DNA of 64,000 bases, taken from the NCBI RefSeq assembly GCF_003287975.1, contig NZ_QMKQ01000010.1:62001-126000 (forward strand), written 5' to 3'. Of the stretch, positions 1 to 8,400 are shown piece after piece. The notes below the pieces were generated by a model. The model had not been told where the DNA came from and made no database searches. It worked only from the letters and a program-made list of their open reading frames with translations. The translations under genes were made by a program, and so were the position numbers. The stretch's first letter is position 1, and every line of letters begins with the position of its first letter. The stretch comes from Arthrobacter sp. AQ5-05. Its GTDB lineage: Bacteria > Actinomycetota > Actinomycetes > Actinomycetales > Micrococcaceae.

Positions 1-302
1 CCCGTGGCGGCCTCGAGCTTGGCGCGCAGCGGTTCGTTGCGCCAGGCCAGATGCGGGGAGAAGAGCACCGAGCCGCCGTCCGGGTCCATCCATCCGGCCG
101 CACCCACGCCCACCGTTGCCTCCGGGGCATCAGCGCCGAGCTCGGCGATGAGCGATGCCACGGTGTCCAGCACCGCGGCCGGGTCATGCCCGAGCGTCGC
201 GTACCGAAGGTGCCGAGAGACCTTCCCGTCCGAGCCAACCAAGCCTGCGGCGATCTTGGTGCCACCGATGTCGATGCCGATGGCAGGGGAACCTGCACTC
301 AT
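1..302 (-). CDS. ROK-family sugar kinase (glucokinase-like), 5' part only
   Basis: This is the N-terminal 100 residues of a gene that runs off the left edge. The protein opens MSAGSPAIGIDIGGTKIAAG, the ASKHA/ROK phosphate-binding signature (DIGGTK), followed by a region starting GVGAAGWMDPDGG that resembles ROK kinases acting on glucose or related sugars. The ATG overlaps the stop of the upstream LOG-family gene (ATGA), so the two are translationally coupled. Without the C-terminal half, including the ROK zinc-binding cluster and the sugar-specificity residues, the substrate cannot be fixed. Glucokinase is the commonest assignment for this type in Arthrobacter-like bacteria. Confidence 0.8.
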   Translation of the reverse strand, partial: MSAGSPAIGIDIGGTKIAAGLVGSDGKVSRHLRYATLGHDPAAVLDTVASLIAELGADAPEATVGVGAAGWMDPDGGSVLFSPHLAWRNEPLRAKLEAAT

Positions 303-1504
303 GCCAGTCCCCGGACCCCGGAGATCGAGCCGTCGTTGAACTCCACCAGGATGCGCACCGCTTCGGCCGCATCCTCGACCAGGAAGATCTTCTCCTCCAT
401 GGCCCGGCCGCGGGCCAGGTCGGCCAGCAGCGGGTAGGCCGGCAGCGTCCGGGTCCAGTGCTCGATGCCCACCAGCACCATCGGGCTGATGCTGCCTTCG
501 GCCCCGTAGAAGTTCTCGCAGGCGTCCTGGAAGATTTCCTGCACGGTCCCGGCTGCGCCTGGCAGGAACACGATGCCCCCGGGGCAGCTCTTCAGCAGCA
601 CGGCCTCGCGTGTGGCGTTGGCGAAGTACTTGGCGATGTGGGTGGCGAACATGTTCGGCGGCTCGTGTCCGTAGAACCAGGTGGGGATCCCCAGGTTCGC
701 CAGGCCCGCGGGCCAGCGTTCGCGCACGCGGGCCGCGGCCCGAGCCCAGCGGGTCACCGACGGGGCGAACCCCGGCTCCTCCGCCAGCATGCCCAGCGCC
801 TCGGCCAGGTTCTCGGTGCTGCCCGACCCCAGGTAGGCGCCCAGGTTCGCGGCTTCCATGGCCCCGGGCCCGCCTCCGGTGGCGACGATGAACCCGGCCC
901 CGGACAGGGCATGGCCCAGCCGTGCGGCCCGCTCGTACCCCGCCGATCCCCGTTCCTGGGCGTGCCCGCCCATGACCCCGACCAGCGGTGCGTGGGACAG
1001 CGCGCCGTCGCGTATCTGCGAATCCAGCCGCGAACCGATGGCGTGGTCGTGCAGGGTGGTGGACAGCGCGGCGTTCAAGGCGTCGTGGGCGCCGGCGCCG
1101 TAGCGGTGCGAGGCCCAGGCGTAGATCCGGGCATCGGTCACCGATTCGTAGGACCCGGCGTCCAGGCCCGCGTAGAGCTCGCTCCCGGAATACAGCTCAC
1201 CGCGGTAGGGGTCGAAGGGCAGTCCGGGGATCTCGGGGAAGACCAGTGCCCCGCCCCCGCGCAACCGGCGCTCGATCTTGCCCTCGATGTCGCAACCCAT
1301 GAACACCGAGCCTGCCGAGCGCAGCTTTTCCAGCACCGCGCTGCGTGCGCGCAGGTCCACCGACTGCACGTGCCAGCCGTGCATGGAGGCCGCCAGGCGC
1401 TTGTCCGTCAGCGCCAGCGCGGTGGCCGCATGCCTGTCGAAGTCGCCCAGCGACGCAATCTCAATGATGCGCGGGAGCGGATGCAGGGCCGGAGTGCTGT
1501 TCAT
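299..1504 (-). CDS. LOG-family (Rossmann-fold nucleotide-binding) protein
   Basis: 401 residues. The C-terminal half is a LOG/lysine-decarboxylase-like fold: GVMGG near 176, GGGPGAMEAAN at 210-220, and PGAAGTVQE near 315. The last corresponds to the family PGGxGTxxE motif with the second Gly replaced by Ala. The family hydrolyses nucleoside 5'-monophosphates (cytokinin-activating LOG in plants, PpnN in E. coli). The N-terminal 170 residues form an extra domain, as in the longer PpnN-like proteins. The gene overlaps the downstream ROK kinase by 4 bp. Whether the Gly-to-Ala change affects activity cannot be told from sequence. Confidence 0.8.
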   Translation of the reverse strand: MNSTPALHPLPRIIEIASLGDFDRHAATALALTDKRLAASMHGWHVQSVDLRARSAVLEKLRSAGSVFMGCDIEGKIERRLRGGGALVFPEIPGLPFDPYRGELYSGSELYAGLDAGSYESVTDARIYAWASHRYGAGAHDALNAALSTTLHDHAIGSRLDSQIRDGALSHAPLVGVMGGHAQERGSAGYERAARLGHALSGAGFIVATGGGPGAMEAANLGAYLGSGSTENLAEALGMLAEEPGFAPSVTRWARAAARVRERWPAGLANLGIPTWFYGHEPPNMFATHIAKYFANATREAVLLKSCPGGIVFLPGAAGTVQEIFQDACENFYGAEGSISPMVLVGIEHWTRTLPAYPLLADLARGRAMEEKIFLVEDAAEAVRILVEFNDGSISGVRGLA

Positions 1505-1605
1505 GACACCTAGGCTAGCGACTTTCGGGTCCCCGGACCGTATTCTTCGGCACGGTGACCCTCCCGGGTTAGGGCTGGAGGTGCTGAACGTGAAACGATG
1601 GGAGG

Positions 1606-4600
1606 ATGACCGAATCTGCTTTTCCCATGGTCGATGCGCGTGAAATCCTGCGTGTCGTCGGCGGTGTCTCCTTCACCCGCGGCAAGGTGCTGGCCACCGA
1701 CGCCGCGCTGAGCGGGTTCGCGTGGGATCCGGTCGACCAGGCCATGTCCGCCACGGTGTCCGAGGATTCCGAGCCCGCCCACGAGGTGCGCATCGCGCTG
1801 GCCGCCAAGAAGGGCGAGCGCGTCATCGACGATGCCGCCTGCCCGTGCGGGGCCGCGCCGGCCTGCCGCCACGTGGCGGCCGTGCTCATTTACTCGAACT
1901 CCATGCACCTGCGTGCCAAGGACGTGGTGTACCGCAACACCGCCGTGGCCGTTCCGGCTTGGCAGCAGGCGCTGCAGGAGCTGCTCGCCCCGGCCCCTGC
2001 CACCCCCACGTCCCTGGGCGGGGCCAACTCCAAGCACCCGGTGCTGCAGATGGGCCTGCAGTTCGAGCTGCAGGACACCACGCTCTCGGCGCACCAGCAA
2101 TGGGCCCCCGGGTCCGGGGTGGGGCAGCTGAAGGTCGCCTCGAGGCGCTGGCGGCTGGGCGTGCGCCCGGTGGTGCGTTCGGGGTCCGACCGCTGGGCGC
2201 GGTCGAACCTGCGCTGGAACACCATCAGCTTCAAGACCTTCGGGCTGAACCTGGACATCGAGCAGTACCGCTGGTTCTGCCAGTTCGTGCCGCTCTACCG
2301 GGCCAAGGGCGAGCTCTACTTCGGCGAGGACAACGACTGGCTCTACCTCGACGAATACGCCTCGGCGCTGCTCTGGGAACTGCTGCCCACGGCCAAGGCC
2401 CTGGGCGTGGCGCTGGTGGGCATGCGCACCAACACCCGGATCCTGCTCTCCTCCCCCGCCCACGTCGCCCTGGGCGCGCGGGCCGGGGAAGACGGACTGG
2501 CGCTGGCACCGTCGCTGTCGATGGGCGGGCACCGCTTCATCCTTGACGCGCATTCGCCGGCCGGCTCCATCGGCAACCACGGCGTCTATGCCGCCACCGA
2601 GGACCAGAACGAGATCTTCCTGGGCCAGGTCCCCGGCGGGCTGAGCCACACCGAGCTGTCGATGCTGCACCACCCCGAGACCCTCAACGTCCCGGAGGCC
2701 GAGACCGGGGAATTCTTCTCCCGCGTCTACCCGCGTCTGGCCCGCAAGCTGCGGTTCACCAGCCCCGACGATTCCGTGGCGCTGCCGGCGGTGCTGCCGC
2801 CCAAGCTGGTGGCCAGGATCCGCTACGGCACCGGCGAAACCGTCGACGTGGACTGGGTCTTCGACTACCAGGGCATGGTCGTGGACGCGGCGGACCGCGA
2901 CACCGCGGTGGAATCCGCGCTGGAATCCGAAGTGCTTCAAATCCTGAACCAATACCCGGCCTTCGAGTCAACGGTGCTGGGCCCCAAGCACCTGGCGGGC
3001 CTTGAGGTCATCGACTTCGTGCGCCGCGTCCTTCCGGCCCTGGCCGGGATCAAGGACCTGGTGCTCAACGAGACCGGCACCCGCCCGGTGTTCCACGAGC
3101 TCACCGAGGCCCCGGAGCTGGTCATCACCACCGTGGAATCGGACCGCCGCGACTGGTTCGACCTGGGCCTGCTGATCTCCATCGGCGGGCGGCAGATCCC
3201 CTACGCCGACATCCTGCGCGCCCTGGCCCAGGGCCAGACCAAGCTGCTGATGCCCGACCGCACCTACTTCTCCCTGGAGGATCCGCTCTTCGCCAAGCTC
3301 CGCGCCCTGGTCGCCGAGGCCAGCGGGCTGCGGGACATGAAGGACAAGGAAGCGGACATCTCCCTGACCCAGTACCAGTACGCCCTGTGGGAGGAACTGG
3401 ATGCGCTGGCCACGCACATCGAGGGCCCGGACCAATGGGTCAGCGCACTGAACTCGCTGGTGGATTTGAAGACCACCGCGGTCACCGACCTGCCCGAGAC
3501 GCTGAACGCGACGTTGCGCCCCTACCAGGTCGAGGGCTTCGGCTGGCTGGCCACGCTGTGGCGCAACGGGTTGGGCGGGGTGCTGGCCGATGACATGGGC
3601 CTGGGCAAGACCGTGCAGACCCTGGCCCTGATGCTGCACGCCCACCAGGTGTGGGCCAACCCCGAGGCCTTTGAGGGCATCACCGCCCAGGCCAAGGTCC
3701 GCGCCCCGTTCCTGGTGGTCGCCCCGACCTCGGTGGTGTCCAACTGGAAGGACGAGGCCGCGCGCTTCGCCCCGAGCCTGCGGGTCGTGGCGGTCACCGA
3801 CACCGAGTCGCGCGCCGCAGCCTCGCTGGCGGCCCTGGCCAAGGAATACGACGTCATCGTCACCTCCTACACGCTGCTGCGCCTGGACGACGACGCGTAC
3901 GCGGACATCAACTGGGCCGGTTTGATCCTGGACGAGGCGCAGTTCGTGAAGAACAAGGCGACCAAGGCGCACCACGTGGCCCGGGACATGCCCGCCCGCT
4001 TCAAGCTGGCGATCACCGGCACGCCCATGGAAAACAACCTCATGGAGCTCTGGTCGATCTTCGCCATCGTCTCCCCCGGGCTCTTCCCCTCGGCGGTGCG
4101 CTTTGCGGAGAACTACCAGCGGCCCATCGAACGCCAGGGACTACCCGAGCCGCTGGTGCGCCTGCGCCGGCGGATCCGCCCGTTCATGCTGCGCAGGACC
4201 AAGGACGCGGTGGTCACAGACCTGCCGCCGAAGCAGGAGCAGGTGCTGCACGTGGAACTGGGCGAGGCGCACCGGAAGGTCTACGACACGCACCTGCACC
4301 GCGAGCGGCAGAAGGTGCTGCGCCTGGTCGACGACATGGACAAGAACCGGTTCACGATCTTCCAGTCGCTGACCCTGCTGCGGATGCTGGCCCTGGACGC
4401 CTCGCTGGTGGATCCCGACTATGGCGACGTCCCCAGCGCCAAGCTGGACGTGCTCTTCGAGCAGCTCGAGGACGTGCTCGCCGAGGGCCACCGCGCGCTG
4501 ATCTTCTCCCAGTTCACCTCCTTCCTGAAGAAGGCCGCGGACCGGCTGGATGCCGCGGGGGTGCCGTACGCCTACCTTGACGGCTCCACGCGCAAGCGCG

Positions 4601-4938
4601 CCGAGGTCATCAACTCGTTCAAGTCGGGTCAGGCCCCGGTGTTCCTGATCTCGTTGAAGGCCGGCGGCTTCGGGCTGAACCTCACCGAGGCCGACTACTG
4701 CTTCCTGCTGGATCCCTGGTGGAACCCGGCTGCGGAATCGCAGGCCGTCGACCGGGCGCACCGCATCGGGCAGACCCGCAATGTGATGGTCTACCGGATG
4801 GTCGCCAAGGACACCATCGAGGAGAAGGTGGTGGCGCTGCAGGATTCCAAGCGCCAGCTGATCTCCTCGGTCATGGACGAGGGCGCGGGCTTCGGCAAGG
4901 TGCTGAACGCGGACGACATCCGCGAACTGCTGCGCTAG
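1606..4938 (+). CDS. SWIM zinc-finger SNF2-family DEAD/DEAH helicase
   Basis: 1110 residues. The N-terminus has a SWIM-type zinc finger (CPCGAAPACRHVA, about residues 79-91), followed by a long linker and a SNF2 ATPase core. Core motifs are motif I ADDMGLGKTVQT near 660, motif II DEAQ near 775, motif III ITGTPMENN, and the C-terminal helicase motifs LKAGGFGLNL and DRAHRIGQT near 1050. Bacterial RapA/HepA-like proteins of this kind remodel nucleoprotein or RNA polymerase complexes; the specific role here is unknown. The ATG directly abuts a GGGAGG run, so a slightly later start or leaderless initiation is possible. Its stop overlaps the convergent tetR gene by 4 bp. Confidence 0.92.
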   Translation: MTESAFPMVDAREILRVVGGVSFTRGKVLATDAALSGFAWDPVDQAMSATVSEDSEPAHEVRIALAAKKGERVIDDAACPCGAAPACRHVAAVLIYSNSMHLRAKDVVYRNTAVAVPAWQQALQELLAPAPATPTSLGGANSKHPVLQMGLQFELQDTTLSAHQQWAPGSGVGQLKVASRRWRLGVRPVVRSGSDRWARSNLRWNTISFKTFGLNLDIEQYRWFCQFVPLYRAKGELYFGEDNDWLYLDEYASALLWELLPTAKALGVALVGMRTNTRILLSSPAHVALGARAGEDGLALAPSLSMGGHRFILDAHSPAGSIGNHGVYAATEDQNEIFLGQVPGGLSHTELSMLHHPETLNVPEAETGEFFSRVYPRLARKLRFTSPDDSVALPAVLPPKLVARIRYGTGETVDVDWVFDYQGMVVDAADRDTAVESALESEVLQILNQYPAFESTVLGPKHLAGLEVIDFVRRVLPALAGIKDLVLNETGTRPVFHELTEAPELVITTVESDRRDWFDLGLLISIGGRQIPYADILRALAQGQTKLLMPDRTYFSLEDPLFAKLRALVAEASGLRDMKDKEADISLTQYQYALWEELDALATHIEGPDQWVSALNSLVDLKTTAVTDLPETLNATLRPYQVEGFGWLATLWRNGLGGVLADDMGLGKTVQTLALMLHAHQVWANPEAFEGITAQAKVRAPFLVVAPTSVVSNWKDEAARFAPSLRVVAVTDTESRAAASLAALAKEYDVIVTSYTLLRLDDDAYADINWAGLILDEAQFVKNKATKAHHVARDMPARFKLAITGTPMENNLMELWSIFAIVSPGLFPSAVRFAENYQRPIERQGLPEPLVRLRRRIRPFMLRRTKDAVVTDLPPKQEQVLHVELGEAHRKVYDTHLHRERQKVLRLVDDMDKNRFTIFQSLTLLRMLALDASLVDPDYGDVPSAKLDVLFEQLEDVLAEGHRALIFSQFTSFLKKAADRLDAAGVPYAYLDGSTRKRAEVINSFKSGQAPVFLISLKAGGFGLNLTEADYCFLLDPWWNPAAESQAVDRAHRIGQTRNVMVYRMVAKDTIEEKVVALQDSKRQLISSVMDEGAGFGKVLNADDIRELLR

Positions 4939-5555
4939 GTGGCCGCCGCCGTCGAGGCGGCCTGGAGGGCGAATCCCGCCAGCAGGATCTCCAGGCCGTA
5001 CTCGAAGGTCCGCTGCGCGCGGTCCCCGGACCCCAGGCCCGCAGCCAGCGCCTCGCGCCAGGGGCCTGCCGCGTCATCGCCGGCCTCCCACACCTGCGCC
5101 GGAGCCGCTGCGTCCAACGCGGAGCCGAGCACGAACGAGTCCAGCACCGTGATCGCGGCCAGTGACTGTTCGGGGCCGAAACCGCCGGCGGACAGGGCGT
5201 CGGCGAGCAGCTCATAGACCCGCAGCGTCGCCGCGTCGCGGACCGTGTAGGCGGTCAGCAACGGGATCAGCTTCGGGTGCCTGGCATAGGAGCGCATGTA
5301 ACCGGTCGCGATCCGCCGCAGCGTGTCCACCCAGTCGGTGCCCGGTTCGGGCAGCTCGATCTTCCCCATCGCCTCACCGCGCATCAATTCGATGATGTCG
5401 GACTTCGACGCCACGTGGTTGTAGAGCGAGGAGGGGCTCACGCCCATGGCCCTGGCCAGGGCCGGGATGGTGAACTCCCCGTGCGCGTCGACCAGTTCCA
5501 GGGCAGCGGCGGCAATCGCGGAGACGGAGAGCTTGGGGGTGCTGGGCCGTGCCAT
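4935..5555 (-). CDS. TetR-family transcriptional regulator
   Basis: 206 residues. The N-terminal helix-turn-helix (PALARAMGVSPSSLYNHV, about residues 29-46) is typical of TetR, and the C-terminal half is an all-helical ligand domain of the TetR_C type. It is divergent from the agmatine deiminase/APC permease pair. Between them lie two copies of a 17-bp imperfect palindrome (5604-5620 and 5659-5675), the obvious binding sites, so it most likely represses itself and that operon. The inducer is not known; agmatine or another amine is a reasonable inference from the neighbours. Confidence 0.88.
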   Translation of the reverse strand: MARPSTPKLSVSAIAAAALELVDAHGEFTIPALARAMGVSPSSLYNHVASKSDIIELMRGEAMGKIELPEPGTDWVDTLRRIATGYMRSYARHPKLIPLLTAYTVRDAATLRVYELLADALSAGGFGPEQSLAAITVLDSFVLGSALDAAAPAQVWEAGDDAAGPWREALAAGLGSGDRAQRTFEYGLEILLAGFALQAASTAAAT

Positions 5556-5603
5556 GGATGGCTCCTGGAAGTGGGGGGGTCGGGGACCTGTTCACAAAAG
5601 TCT

Positions 5604-5620
5604 AACGAACTACATTCGTT
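5604..5620. promoter_or_regulatory. Putative TetR operator, copy 1
   Basis: AACGAACTACATTCGTT has perfect AACGAA/TTCGTT arms around a 5-nt centre. It lies 49 bp upstream of the tetR start and is repeated with three mismatches 55 bp downstream. Its position in the divergent promoter region is the reason for assigning it to the adjacent TetR. Confidence 0.7.
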
Positions 5621-5658
5621 TTGCCCCTTGCGCCACGTGACCCAAGCCACCATAATAA

Positions 5659-5675
5659 AACGAACGACATTCATT
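5659..5675. promoter_or_regulatory. Putative TetR operator, copy 2
   Basis: AACGAACGACATTCATT matches copy 1 at 14 or more of 17 positions. The two copies are 55 bp apart, about five helical turns, which would place two dimers on the same face. This copy lies about 78 bp before the agmatine deiminase start, probably over its promoter. Confidence 0.65.
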
Positions 5676-5752
5676 TATGTGACGGCGATCTCCGCGCGTG
5701 ACCTTCCATCTCGATCGCTTCCCACACACCCAGCACCTTGCAGGAGTCAGAC

Positions 5753-6784
5753 ATGAACTGGATCATGCCCGCCGAGACCTCGGCCCAGAAACGCGTGTGG
5801 ATGGCCTTTCCGCACGAGGGCTACACGCTTGGCGACACCGAGGCCGAGGCCCACGCCGCGCGCTCGACCTGGGCCAACGTCGCCCATGCGGTGGCCGAGT
5901 TCGCACCGGTTTCCATGGTCGTGGACCCGGCTGACACGCAGATCGCCGCGCGCTACCTCGACGAGCGGATCGAGATCCGCACTGCCGAGCTCAACGACGC
6001 CTGGATGCGCGACATCGGCCCCACCTTCGTCACCAATGACGCCGGCGAACTCGCAGCCGTCGACTGGGTCTTCAACGGCTGGGGTGCCCAGGACTGGGCG
6101 GCCTGGGACAAAGACGCGTTGATCGGTGCCGCGGTCGCCGAATGGGCCGGGGTGCCACGCATCGCCTCGAATCTTGTCAACGAGGGCGGAGCCATCCACG
6201 TGGACGGCGAAGGCACGGTGCTGGCCACCGAGTCGGTGCAGCTGGACCCGGGGCGCAACCCCGGGATCACCAAGGAGCAGGTCGAAGCGGAGTTCGCCCG
6301 CACCTTGGGTGCCACCAAGGTGCACTGGCTTCCCCGCGGGCTGGCCCGCGACACCGAGGAGTTCGGCACCCGCGGACACGTGGACATCGTCGCCACCATC
6401 CCCTCCCCCGGCACCGTGCTGGTGCACAGCCAGCAGCACCCCGGGCACCCGGACCACGCCATTTCCCGGGAGCTGATTGCCACCTTCCGCGGCGCCACCG
6501 ACGCGAGGGGCCGCGAATTCAACGTCATCGAGGTCCCCGCCCCGACCGTGCTGCGCGACGCGGATGGCTTCGTGGACTACAGCTACATCAACCACCTGGT
6601 GGTCAATGGCGGCGTGGTGGCCTGCACCTTCGACGACCCGAACGACGAAGCCGCCCTTGCCGTGCTGGCCGCGGCCTACCCGGGGCGCAAGGTCGTGGGC
6701 GTGGATGCCCGCGAGCTCTACGCCCGCGGCGGCGGCATCCACTGCATCACCCAGCAGGAACCCGCAGCCGGGGGCAGGCCATGA
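5753..6784 (+). CDS. aguA: Agmatine deiminase (peptidylarginine deiminase-like)
   Basis: 343 residues. This family hydrolyses agmatine to N-carbamoylputrescine and ammonia. Signatures are WMRDIGPTF, the NEGGAIHVDG loop, TRGHVDIVA (catalytic His) and the C-terminal GGGIHCITQQEP, with the nucleophilic Cys near residue 331. The ATG at 5753 is chosen because AGGAG lies 6 bp upstream; a TTG further upstream sits before that ribosome site. The stop overlaps the APC permease start (ATGA), so they are coupled. No N-carbamoylputrescine amidase (aguB) is present nearby. Some members of this family act on related guanidines, so agmatine itself is inferred. Confidence 0.88.
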   Translation: MNWIMPAETSAQKRVWMAFPHEGYTLGDTEAEAHAARSTWANVAHAVAEFAPVSMVVDPADTQIAARYLDERIEIRTAELNDAWMRDIGPTFVTNDAGELAAVDWVFNGWGAQDWAAWDKDALIGAAVAEWAGVPRIASNLVNEGGAIHVDGEGTVLATESVQLDPGRNPGITKEQVEAEFARTLGATKVHWLPRGLARDTEEFGTRGHVDIVATIPSPGTVLVHSQQHPGHPDHAISRELIATFRGATDARGREFNVIEVPAPTVLRDADGFVDYSYINHLVVNGGVVACTFDDPNDEAALAVLAAAYPGRKVVGVDARELYARGGGIHCITQQEPAAGGRP

Positions 6785-8328
6785 GCCTGTCCACCGCCCG
6801 TCGCACCCAGGCTCCCGTCCCTTCATCCGGCACCGGGCCAATCCGGTCCAAGGGCCTGGCCTCCGGCCAGCTGGGGCTCTTCGCCGCCGTCATGATCGGG
6901 ATCTCGACCATCGCCCCGGCCTACGTCCTGACCTCCTCGCTTGGCCCGACGGTCCAGGCCATCGGAACCCAGCTGCCGGCGATCTTCATCATCGGATTCA
7001 TCCCGATGTTCCTGGTGGCGCTGGCCTACCGCGAGCTGAATGCCGATACCCCGGATTCGGGCACGACCTTCACCTGGGTGGCCAAGGCCTTCGGCCCGGT
7101 GCTGGGCTGGCTGGGCGGCTGGGGCCTGCTGGCCGCCAACATCATCGTGCTCTCCAACCTCGCCGGGGTCGCCGTCGACTTCTTCTACCTGTTCCTGGCC
7201 CAGGCCACCGGCAACCCGGCCCTGGCGGAGCTGGCCGACAACAGGCTCATCAACGTCGCCACCTGCCTGGTTTTCGTGGCGGCCGCGGTGTTCATCGCCT
7301 GCCGCGGGCTGAGAACCACGCGCATGGTGCAATACGTGCTGGTCGGGTTCCAGCTGGCGGTGCTGGCCTGGTTCACGATCAGCGCCATCTCCAAGGCCGC
7401 GGACCGGCCCGGGAACCTGGCCTTTGACGCCTCGTGGTTCAACCCCGTGCACATCGATTCATTCTCCGCCTTTGCCGTGGGCCTGAGCCTGTCGATCTTC
7501 GCGTTCTGGGGCTGGGATGTCTGCCTGACCATGAACGAGGAGACCAAGAACGGCGAGAAGACCTCCGGCATGGCCGCGGCGCTGACCGCCATCGGCGTGC
7601 TGGCGATCTACCTGGCGGGCTCCGTCGCCACGCTCATGTTTGCCGGCGTCGGGGACACCGGGTTGGGCCTGCGCAACCCGGAGAACGCGGAGAACATCTT
7701 CACCGCCATCGCCGCGCCGGTCATGGGCCCGTTCGCGATCCTGCTCTCGCTGGCGGTGCTCTCCTCCTGTGCGGCATCGCTGCAGTCCACCATGATCTCC
7801 CCGGCCCGCTCGCTGCTGGCAATTTCCCACCACGGGGCGTTGCCGAAGCAGTTCACCAGGATCAACAGGTTCCAGTCCCCGGCCTTTGCCACCATGGTTG
7901 CCGGAGGCGTCTCGGCCGGCTTCTACGCGCTGATGCGTGTGCTGAGCAACAACGTCCTAAACGACACCATCCTGGCCCTGGGCATGATGATCTGCTTCTA
8001 CTACGGGCTCACCGCCCTGGCCTGCGTCTGGTACTTCCGCCGCACGGCACTGGACTCGCTGCGCAACTTCGCCCTGCGCCTGCTGGCCCCGCTGTTGGGT
8101 GGCATCGCACTGGTGGCCGTCTTCATCCAGACAGCCGTCGATTCCTGGGACCCGGCCTACGGGTCGGGCTCCCAGCTCTTCGGGGTCGGGCTGGTCTTCG
8201 TTTTGGGCGTGGGCATCATTGCCCTCGGCGCGCTGTTCCTGGTGGGGGCCGCGGCACGCCGTCCGGAGTTCTTCTCCGGCCGCTCCCTGCCCCGAAGCGT
8301 TCCGGCCTCCGGGCGCGAGCGCGTGTAG
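6781..8328 (+). CDS. APC-superfamily amino acid/polyamine permease
   Basis: 515 residues with about 12 hydrophobic segments, beginning near residue 28 (GQLGLFAAVMIGISTIAPAY). That region is the APC-family first helix, with a GxxxxI substrate-binding turn. It is translationally coupled to the agmatine deiminase gene through a 4-bp ATGA overlap, and both probably answer to the divergent TetR. The context suggests uptake of agmatine or exchange of agmatine with its product. The protein could equally carry another amino acid or amine. Confidence 0.85.
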   Translation: MSLSTARRTQAPVPSSGTGPIRSKGLASGQLGLFAAVMIGISTIAPAYVLTSSLGPTVQAIGTQLPAIFIIGFIPMFLVALAYRELNADTPDSGTTFTWVAKAFGPVLGWLGGWGLLAANIIVLSNLAGVAVDFFYLFLAQATGNPALAELADNRLINVATCLVFVAAAVFIACRGLRTTRMVQYVLVGFQLAVLAWFTISAISKAADRPGNLAFDASWFNPVHIDSFSAFAVGLSLSIFAFWGWDVCLTMNEETKNGEKTSGMAAALTAIGVLAIYLAGSVATLMFAGVGDTGLGLRNPENAENIFTAIAAPVMGPFAILLSLAVLSSCAASLQSTMISPARSLLAISHHGALPKQFTRINRFQSPAFATMVAGGVSAGFYALMRVLSNNVLNDTILALGMMICFYYGLTALACVWYFRRTALDSLRNFALRLLAPLLGGIALVAVFIQTAVDSWDPAYGSGSQLFGVGLVFVLGVGIIALGALFLVGAAARRPEFFSGRSLPRSVPASGRERV

Positions 8329-8400
8329 CGTCTCGTCGATGGCCGCCAGGCGCGTCGGCAGCCATCGGGGGTTCCCGGTGGCTCGCGGCCCGCTGGTGCG

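Noticed and set aside
555-575. Ala in place of Gly in the LOG-family PGGxGT motif
   Set aside because: I believe PGAAGT occurs in the longer actinobacterial members, so it is noted in the gene entry and not listed as unusual.
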